DNA of 20,689 nt from UBA8886 sp963578705 (GTDB taxonomy: Archaea > Thermoplasmatota > Poseidoniia > MGIII > CG-Epi1), in contig CAUZDT010000020.1 in assembly GCA_963578705.1 (NCBI GenBank), positions 1 through 20,689 on the forward strand, given 5' to 3'. Of the stretch, positions 15,730 to 20,689 are shown in pieces. The notes beneath the pieces were generated by a model. The model was given only the letters and a program-made list of their open reading frames with translations. It did no database searches and was not told the DNA's origin. Every line of letters begins with the position of its first letter. Position 1 is the stretch's first letter. A program made the translations under genes and the position numbers.

Positions 15730-16113
15730 ATGGCACTCTGGCAGGGACGTTCAAAACGCAAGCCGACCGGCGGCCGCCGCCACGCCCACCGTGGCAAGCG
15801 CCGCGCCGAAATCGGGCGCGAGTTGCAGCTGACCCGCGTCGGCGAGCGGCGACAGAAATTCGCCCGCATCCGCGGTGGTGGCCGCAAGGTGCGGCTGCTG
15901 CGCGACGAAATAGCGGCAGTCACCGACACCGCCAAGGGCAAGACCACACAGTCGAAAATTATGGACGTCGCCGAGAATTTGGCAAACCCGCACTATGTGC
16001 GGCAGAATATCGTTACCCGCGGCGCGGTCATCGAGACCGAGGCGGGCCGCGCCCGCGTCACCTCGCGACCGGGACAGCACGGCGTCATCAGTGCAGTCCT
16101 GATAGCTGACTGA
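15730..16113 (+). CDS. rps8e: 30S ribosomal protein S8e
   Basis: This basic 127-residue protein is the archaeal/eukaryotic S8e of the small ribosomal subunit. The start ALWQGRSKRKPTGGRRH (2-18) and the segment NPHYVRQNIVTRGAVIETEAG are diagnostic, and the length is that of archaeal S8e. A TATA box precedes it, and the SRP19 gene begins one base after its stop, so the two should share a transcript. Joining ribosomal and SRP genes is a normal archaeal arrangement. Confidence 0.96.
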   Translation: MALWQGRSKRKPTGGRRHAHRGKRRAEIGRELQLTRVGERRQKFARIRGGGRKVRLLRDEIAAVTDTAKGKTTQSKIMDVAENLANPHYVRQNIVTRGAVIETEAGRARVTSRPGQHGVISAVLIAD

Positions 16114-16114
16114 A

Positions 16115-16402
16115 ATGGGCGACCGGCGGCCGCTCGTCATCTACCCTGAATATTTTGATAGCCGGCTGGCGCGTTCCGCCGGCCGGCGCCTGCCGGTCGC
16201 CGAGTGCGTCAAGTCGCCCACGACCGAGGAGATGGCGACGCTCGCGAAGTCCATGGGGCTGGCGCCGAAGGTGGAAGCGGCGAGCCATCCCGGGCATTGG
16301 GCTTCCGGGCGGGGACGCCTGCGGCTGGCGTACGGCGGTGCGAAGGCAGAGCTGCTGCACCAGCTCGGCCAGAAGCTCAAGGCCGTGCGGCGCACCGATT
16401 GA
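16115..16402 (+). CDS. srp19: Signal recognition particle protein SRP19
   Basis: SRP19 binds helices 6 and 8 of 7S RNA and lets SRP54 join the particle that targets secreted and membrane proteins. At 95 residues the length is typical of archaeal SRP19. The family pattern is visible in VIYPEYFDSRLARSAGRRLP (8-27), the K-S-P-T segment at 33-36 and the LGLAPKVE-like segment around 48-54. The ATG lies one base after the S8e stop. The stop codon sits at the centre of a long perfect inverted repeat, a candidate terminator. No 7S RNA gene was identified in the window. Confidence 0.93.
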   Translation: MGDRRPLVIYPEYFDSRLARSAGRRLPVAECVKSPTTEEMATLAKSMGLAPKVEAASHPGHWASGRGRLRLAYGGAKAELLHQLGQKLKAVRRTD

Positions 16403-16415
16403 ATCGGTGCGCCGC
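16387..16415. terminator. Perfect 14-bp hairpin at the SRP19 stop codon
   Basis: Bases 16387-16400 and 16402-16415 are exact reverse complements around a single central base. The centre contains the TGA stop of SRP19, and the last codons of the gene form the left arm. No T-run follows, so classical termination is uncertain. It lies between two convergent genes and could act from both strands, or protect mRNA 3' ends. Confidence 0.5.
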
Positions 16416-16432
16416 GGCTTCAGGCATTCCCG

Positions 16433-17056
16433 CTACCACGGCACCTGTTTCACCCCGAGCTTGTAGCCTAGGATGTTGACGCTGCGGTGCAGGATGGGGG
16501 TGACGATTAACAGAGTTATAATTGGAATGGGTAAATAGCGGGTAGGAATGGATAATACGCTATATTCTATACCCTTATTCCAAGTGAATATCCAGTTATG
16601 CCATCCACCACCTAGGATTATGACAAAGGCCAGAGCACCAATAATGAAATCATACATATCAAGAATCGGAGATTTTGTTCCGCGTTCCTGTCCACGCCGA
16701 CGCTTTACGAATGAGGCAGCTATATCCCCGGCTAAAGCCCCGAATGCGAGAAGGAAAAAAATCCAATAAGGATTTTCGGTCCATTCGAATATTCCTTTGA
16801 ACGAATCGTCACTTGAATTAAAAAATAACTGTAAGTGTCCTATCAACACACCACCTAGCGTGCCTCCGAATAATCCTCTCCACGTTTTGCCATCGCCTAA
16901 AATACGTCGTCCGTCGCTCCAGTTTCGCCCCCTATCTATTGGCGCGCCGCCGCCGACAATTGATGCGATGGTGTTTGATAGATAAGCTGGTAACATCATC
17001 CAGATTGTGCCCATAACTATGAACAACAAAGAAAATTCTGGACCACTCGGTTCCAT
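16433..17056 (-). CDS. carS: CDP-archaeol synthase
   Basis: This integral membrane enzyme transfers CMP from CTP to digeranylgeranylglyceryl phosphate, giving CDP-archaeol for polar lipid synthesis. The 207-residue protein (formerly DUF46) shows GGAPIDRGRNWSDGRRILGDGKTWRG around 36-61. It also has GDIAASFVKRRRGQERGTKSP (110-130) followed by LDMYD (132-136), with D111, D133 and D136 as likely metal or nucleotide ligands. Several TM helices flank these loops. Its ATG overlaps the PGI/PMI stop by one base (TAATG). The DNA is strikingly AT-rich: rows 16561 and 16621 each have 22 G+C of 60, against 41 of 60 in row 16321. Only the last 15-18 codons return to local GC levels, which points to recent recombination with a lower-GC relative. 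Confidence 0.94.
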   Translation of the reverse strand: MEPSGPEFSLLFIVMGTIWMMLPAYLSNTIASIVGGGAPIDRGRNWSDGRRILGDGKTWRGLFGGTLGGVLIGHLQLFFNSSDDSFKGIFEWTENPYWIFFLLAFGALAGDIAASFVKRRRGQERGTKSPILDMYDFIIGALAFVIILGGGWHNWIFTWNKGIEYSVLSIPTRYLPIPIITLLIVTPILHRSVNILGYKLGVKQVPW

Positions 17057-18081
17057 TACTCCTCCAGCATCCGCTTCAGCTCCTCAATCACCGCCACCGG
17101 GGTCGGCTCGACCCCGTTGAGGCGCGCCAGTTCCACGGAAACGGCGTCACCCAGCTGCACCAGCGAGAGCCAGCGCGCCAGCGGGCTTTCGCCGCGCGCC
17201 CGGCACTCGATGACCGTGACGTCACGCCACGCCGCTGCGCGCGTCGCTTCCCAGCGCGTCGCCACTGCCTTGGGCTCGTCGGGCTCGCGCAGCGCTACGA
17301 CGACGGCGTTCGGTGGCGGGGCGGCCCAGCCGACAATCTCGTTGTGGTCCAGCTCGGGCAATGCGTGGTGCACCGCCAGCTGTTTGGCGTTCTCCGCAAT
17401 CTGGCAGCGCCAGCGGTAAGCCACCGTCGCGAGGCCGCCGGCACCATAGATGAACGGCAGCTTGCCGGCGAGTTGCACCGCAATCGCGACAGGGCCCGAC
17501 GCACCGGAATCCCCGTCAGGCGATGCCGCAGTCGCGGCCCCAACAGGCGACTCGCCGTCGCCAGCAGCACCAGCGGCGCCGAGCACATCTCCCGTTTCGG
17601 CCAGCTGCGCCGCGATGCCGGAAATCGGCAGCCGCCGCAGCAGCGGCACCAGCAGCAGCGGCAGTGCGGCGCGCGGCTGGTGCCCCGGCTCGATAGTGAT
17701 TAAGCGCGCGCCATGCTCCCGCGCCAGCGCGGCGAGGCGGCCGCCGGTGGTAATCGCTTCCCACTTGCAGTCCAGCTCGATGGCGCGCTCGACGCCCGAG
17801 AGCGTCTCGGCGGTGTTGCCCGAATACGAGATCGCGATGAGTTGCTCGCTTCCGTCGGCCCACGCCGGCAGCCCGTAGTCGCTCCAGGCATGGACGTGCA
17901 GCCCGCCGCACCGCTCGGCGAGCGCCTGCGCCAGCCGGCCGGCGATGCCCGAGCCGCCCATGCCAGCAACGATGACGCCGCCGGCCACGAGAGGCTGCGC
18001 GGCCTCGCCGGCGGCGGCCGCAGCGGCGAACAGCGCGCCAAAGCGCGACACGTCAGTTTCAACAGAATTCGTAGCTGTCAC
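17056..18081 (-). CDS. Bifunctional phosphoglucose/phosphomannose isomerase
   Basis: This SIS-fold isomerase interconverts glucose-6-P or mannose-6-P with fructose-6-P, serving gluconeogenesis and mannose-containing glycans. The open frame runs to 18384, but that extension crosses the promoter and start of the divergent surface protein gene. The GTG at 18081 follows GGAGG and sits about 25 bases after a TATA-like box, giving 341 residues. Landmarks are GMGGSGIAGRL (40-50), SYSGNTAET (85-93) and QIAENAKQL (227-235) with E230. HNEI (246-249) provides the catalytic His, as in archaeal PGI/PMI enzymes. A Gly/Ala/Ser-rich insert (about 168-196) between the two SIS domains is unusual and probably disordered. 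The stop overlaps the carS start. Confidence 0.9.
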   Translation of the reverse strand: MTATNSVETDVSRFGALFAAAAAAGEAAQPLVAGGVIVAGMGGSGIAGRLAQALAERCGGLHVHAWSDYGLPAWADGSEQLIAISYSGNTAETLSGVERAIELDCKWEAITTGGRLAALAREHGARLITIEPGHQPRAALPLLLVPLLRRLPISGIAAQLAETGDVLGAAGAAGDGESPVGAATAASPDGDSGASGPVAIAVQLAGKLPFIYGAGGLATVAYRWRCQIAENAKQLAVHHALPELDHNEIVGWAAPPPNAVVVALREPDEPKAVATRWEATRAAAWRDVTVIECRARGESPLARWLSLVQLGDAVSVELARLNGVEPTPVAVIEELKRMLEE

Positions 18082-18101
18082 GCGCCTCCAGCAGCCCAAT
18101 G

Positions 18102-18110
18102 CTTTAATCA
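18102..18110 (-). promoter_or_regulatory. TATA-like box for PGI/PMI-carS
   Basis: The minus strand reads TGATTAAAG, centred about 25 bases before the GTG at 18081. This supports the short PGI/PMI start and a leaderless transcript. Confidence 0.45.
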
Positions 18111-18141
18111 CACCGGTTCCCGACGATAATACCACCAAAGG

Positions 18142-18150
18142 TTTATAAAA
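18142..18150 (+). promoter_or_regulatory. Strong TATA box for the surface protein gene
   Basis: TTTATAAAA is the best archaeal TATA match in the window and is preceded by a purine-rich AAAGG that could act as a BRE. Transcription would start near 18173, leaving a leader of about 25 bases with a ribosome binding site, unlike the leaderless genes elsewhere. Confidence 0.7.
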
Positions 18151-18171
18151 TGGGGATTCCGTCGAGGAGTG

Positions 18172-18186
18172 CCTCCCCCGTGGAGG
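18172..18186 (+). promoter_or_regulatory. Shine-Dalgarno site in a small hairpin
   Basis: GGAGG (18182-18186) lies 10 bases before the ATG at 18197. CCTCC (18172-18176) can pair with it across a 5-base loop. The predicted transcript start is close to 18173, so whether the full pairing strand is in the RNA is uncertain. Confidence 0.4.
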
Positions 18187-18196
18187 ACGAAGTGAG

Positions 18197-19591
18197 ATGA
18201 TGGCTATGAAACCTGTTGAATCGAACGCGAACGGCGGCCGCCGTATGCTTGTTGCACTGATTGCTGGTGCGCTGATCTTCACCTCACTGGCGCTGACCGG
18301 CACGGTGAGTGCGGCCTCGCCGATAGCACTGGCCACTAGTGCTACTACTGGTACCGTCCTCGAGAGTGAGAAGTTATCGTTCACCCTAACACTTACCAGT
18401 AGTGACAGTACCTACAACTACCAGACCGTCAAACTCTACGGTAGCTGGCTGTCCGGCATCGACTGGCCCTACGCCTTCACCGACCCTGATGGGGACGAGC
18501 TCTCCGGTTCAACGGTTGACGTTTCGAAGGGTGATACTACCACAGTGTATCTGGATATTTACTGTAATTCACCCTGTGCTGGTGGCTTATCCAATACGAT
18601 AACAGTTTATGGCAAGAGCGACCCTCGCTATATGACTACGAACGGAGCCGATAACGTTGGCGACCCGGGCAGCTCCAGCAACGCCACGAACTCGATCGAT
18701 ATAGTCATATCTGCCGTCAGCGCCTACAAGGTTGACCTGACCGCAGAATCAACTTCGTCAAGCAGCAGCAACAAGGTCTACCAGGGTGAAACCACCGTCT
18801 GGCGCTACACGGTGACCAACACCGGCTGGAAGGATGACACCTATGATTTCTCGGTTTCAACTACGGCCAGCAGCTGGACCCTGACCACCGGGCTGAGCAA
18901 TGGCCTTGTTGTCAGTGGCCAGAGCAATACCGTTGCAACTCACAGCCATACTGGTGAGATGACCCTCACACCCTCCTCGGGTGCCTCGCCCGGAACCTAC
19001 ACCGTGACGATTTCCGTGACTTCGAGTAATGGTGCTTCCGACAGCGCTGCGATTTCCGTGACCCTTCCGGAGCCTGACCTCGAAATCAAGTCGACCGACA
19101 TTTCGTTCTCGCACACCTCGGCCTGGATTACTGCTCGCGGCAACTCCCAGGTTGTGACGATAACTGCCAAGGTGCGGAACAATGGTGGAAGTGTAGATAC
19201 AGCTGGAAATAGCGTCACGAACGTGGATGTCTGGTTCACTGTTGATGGGTCAACCGTCGGCACAGTCCAGTACGTGAGCTCACTTGACCACGGTGAGGAA
19301 GAGACCGTAACAGTCAGCTACAAGCCCAGCCGTCCCCACAGCGATAGCGAAACTGGCTTGCCGGTGAAGGTGATGGTTGACCAGTATAACAACCTCGGCG
19401 GCAGCAAGCCGGAAGACAAGGCTCTCAAGGAAAGTGACGAGACCAACAACGAGGCCTCAACCACTTTCAAGGTAGTTCGTATCAAGACTGCGAACCCGTC
19501 GTTCTACCTCGGTTTCACCGCGTTGACCGCGTCGGTCGGTGCGGCGGTGCTGCTCTCGCGCTATTACCGCAGCGAAGAAGACGAAGAGTAG
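18197..19591 (+). CDS. CARDB-type cell-surface protein, C-terminal TM anchor
   Basis: This 464-residue exported protein starts with Arg-Arg before a hydrophobic signal segment (about 17-39, ending TVSAAS). The body is Ser/Thr-rich beta sequence. An Ig-like region at about 45-170 carries a Cys pair in CNSPC (123-127), a second at about 176-290 contains VTNTGWKDDTYDF (NEW3-like), and a CARDB-like domain spans about 293-425 (TITAKVRNNGG, NVDVWFTVDG, DETNNEA). One TM helix (about 435-453) and an acidic tail, RYYRSEEDEE, anchor it. It resembles archaeal surface or S-layer-associated proteins; adhesion is a guess. It has its own strong TATA box and a Shine-Dalgarno site. G+C is visibly lower than in the flanking genes, which may reflect Ser/Thr content or high expression. 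Confidence 0.83.
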   Translation: MMAMKPVESNANGGRRMLVALIAGALIFTSLALTGTVSAASPIALATSATTGTVLESEKLSFTLTLTSSDSTYNYQTVKLYGSWLSGIDWPYAFTDPDGDELSGSTVDVSKGDTTTVYLDIYCNSPCAGGLSNTITVYGKSDPRYMTTNGADNVGDPGSSSNATNSIDIVISAVSAYKVDLTAESTSSSSSNKVYQGETTVWRYTVTNTGWKDDTYDFSVSTTASSWTLTTGLSNGLVVSGQSNTVATHSHTGEMTLTPSSGASPGTYTVTISVTSSNGASDSAAISVTLPEPDLEIKSTDISFSHTSAWITARGNSQVVTITAKVRNNGGSVDTAGNSVTNVDVWFTVDGSTVGTVQYVSSLDHGEEETVTVSYKPSRPHSDSETGLPVKVMVDQYNNLGGSKPEDKALKESDETNNEASTTFKVVRIKTANPSFYLGFTALTASVGAAVLLSRYYRSEEDEE

Positions 19592-19604
19592 GCTGCGGGA
19601 GGCG

Positions 19605-20689
19605 ATGAAGAAGGCGCTCAGCAGCCCCGACCTGAGGGCATTTGTTGAGGGCTGGCAATCGCTAGTTGGCGCTCGTGTCGAGCAAATCCAGCGTCCTGAG
19701 GCCAACCTGCTGCACCTCAAGCTGCGCCGTCGCCAGTGGGGGACGCAGCACCTGCTGGTCGACCTGCAGGGCTGGGCCTGGCTGGGCGACGCGCCGGATG
19801 GCGCTCCGACGACTGGCGGCTTCGTCACCGAGCTGCGGCGGCATATCCGTAAGGCGCGATTCGAGTCGATAGCACAGCTGGGCGCCGACCGCATTATGGA
19901 GCTGCGCTTTGCGGCGGGTGAGGCGCGGCCGGTACTGCTGCTCGAGCTGTTCCATCGCGGCAACGCGCTGCTCTGTGAGGATGGCGTTATCGTGCAGGCG
20001 CTGCGGCGGCAGGAGTTCCGCCATCGCACGCTGGCGCCCGGCGAAAAATACATTCCGCCGCCCGCCACTTTCGACCCCTTCGTGGCGAGTGAGGTGCAGT
20101 TTCGCGAGCAACTGGCTGCGTCGAAGCGCGAGCTGGTGCCGGCGCTGGCGGTCGAATGCAACCTAGGTGGCGACCTGGCCGAAACGGCTGCGCGTGGCCT
20201 GACGGGGACGCGCGCCGCGAAGCTGCCCGCCGCAAGCGTGGCGACGCTATGGCAGCGCGTCCGCGAGCTGCTCGACGGCGAGCGGCAGCCCGCCATCTTT
20301 TTCCGTGACGGCGAGCCGGTAACCGTCTCGCCGTTCCCGCTAGAGGGGTTCGACGAGCGCCGTGACTTCGATACTTTCGACGCAGCCATAGTTGCTTTCC
20401 GCGAGCTGCGCCCAGCGCCGGCCGTGCCGCCGAACGCCGACGAGCGCCGTGTAACGAAGCAGCGCGAGGCGGCGGAGCAGTTCCTGGCCGAGGCGGCCCA
20501 GTTGCGGAGCGACGGCGAACTGCTCTTTGCGCACGCGGCCGCGGTAGCCGAGGCGCTGCAAGCGGGCGAGCCCGACTACCGCGGTCGGCTGAAGATTGAG
20601 CTGGAGGGGCGCGAGCTGGAGCTGGAGGCGGCGCTCCCGGCCGAGTCGAACGCTTCGCGGCTCTTCGACGCTGCGAAGCGGCTCGAGCG
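19605..20689 (+). CDS. NFACT/Rqc2-family ribosome quality-control protein (partial)
   Basis: The frame is open from ATG 19605 to the window end with no stop: 361 codons of a protein usually near 600-700 residues. NFACT-N features are FVTELRRHIRKARFESIAQL (73-92), then GADRIMEL with the D95-R96 pair that matches the essential Asp-Arg of bacterial RqcH and yeast Rqc2. ELFHRGNALL (114-123), YIPPP (149-153) and ESNASRLFDAAKR near the right edge follow. These proteins bind obstructed large ribosomal subunits and tRNA and, in characterised members, add C-terminal Ala (or Ala/Thr) tails to stalled chains. The gene follows the surface protein by 13 bases. A GGGAGG at 19597-19602 is only two bases from the ATG, unusually close for a ribosome site. 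Confidence 0.88.
   Translation, partial: MKKALSSPDLRAFVEGWQSLVGARVEQIQRPEANLLHLKLRRRQWGTQHLLVDLQGWAWLGDAPDGAPTTGGFVTELRRHIRKARFESIAQLGADRIMELRFAAGEARPVLLLELFHRGNALLCEDGVIVQALRRQEFRHRTLAPGEKYIPPPATFDPFVASEVQFREQLAASKRELVPALAVECNLGGDLAETAARGLTGTRAAKLPAASVATLWQRVRELLDGERQPAIFFRDGEPVTVSPFPLEGFDERRDFDTFDAAIVAFRELRPAPAVPPNADERRVTKQREAAEQFLAEAAQLRSDGELLFAHAAAVAEALQAGEPDYRGRLKIELEGRELELEAALPAESNASRLFDAAKRLE

Noticed and set aside
18082..18384. N-terminal extension of PGI/PMI to 18384
   Set aside because: It would cross the strong divergent promoter and first 190 bases of the surface protein gene, and its sequence has no similarity to the SIS fold.
1..20689. CRISPR arrays, insertion sequences, tRNA or rRNA genes, 7S RNA
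   Set aside because: Reading both strands showed no regularly spaced direct repeats, transposase or integrase motifs, terminal inverted repeats or tRNA cloverleaf signatures. A structure-aware RNA search could still find something missed by eye.

Overview
The window is a GC-rich, gene-dense archaeal chromosome segment. Diagnostic genes are the large subunit of DNA polymerase D (DP2), class I lysyl-tRNA synthetase, ribosomal protein S8e, SRP19, CDP-archaeol synthase (CarS), a GfcR-type PRTase-like regulator, an archaeal bifunctional phosphoglucose/phosphomannose isomerase and an NFACT/Rqc2-family protein. PolD plus archaeol lipid synthesis point to a euryarchaeote. The acyl-CoA dehydrogenase, the many lipoproteins and surface proteins with Asp-box or CARDB domains, and the GTG-rich overlapping genes suggest an uncultivated marine Thermoplasmatota-type lineage such as Marine Group II/III. 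That placement is inference, not something the sequence proves.

Layout: (1) 58-2793, an acyl-CoA dehydrogenase followed by an exported Asp-box (BNR) lipoprotein. (2) 2851-5001, a membrane zinc-ribbon protein, a small zinc-binding protein and a polytopic ABC-2-like membrane protein, ending at a T-rich terminator. (3) 5145-5837, a minus-strand DUF169 protein, divergent from (4) 5985-10937, a tightly overlapping DP2 - biotin protein ligase - M20 peptidase operon. (5) 10981-12074, a metzincin-like lipoprotein overlapping a VanZ-like membrane protein. (6) 12078-14192, minus strand, GfcR then class I LysRS with no gap. (7) 14232-15650, minus strand, an exported propeller/TM/zinc-ribbon protein, divergent from (8) S8e-SRP19 at 15730-16402. 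(9) 16433-18081, minus strand, PGI/PMI coupled by TAATG to CarS. (10) 18197-20689, a CARDB surface protein followed by an NFACT/Rqc2 homologue cut off by the window end.

Most of this is core information processing (replication, tRNA charging, ribosome, SRP targeting, ribosome rescue) with envelope genes (archaeol lipids, sugar phosphates, surface proteins) between. Many starts lie about 20-30 bases after a box such as CTTTAATAG, which suggests leaderless transcripts. No CRISPR array, transposase, integrase, tRNA or rRNA was seen, and no coherent unknown system stands out. The most informative oddities are two sharp AT-rich patches, one covering nearly all of carS and one in the middle of the Asp-box lipoprotein gene, which look like recombination with a lower-GC relative. 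Others are an exported sensor-like protein with a cytoplasmic zinc ribbon, a LysRS whose KMSKS-type loop lacks both lysines, and a perfect 14-bp hairpin built on the SRP19 stop codon. All intergenic gaps are under 300 bases.
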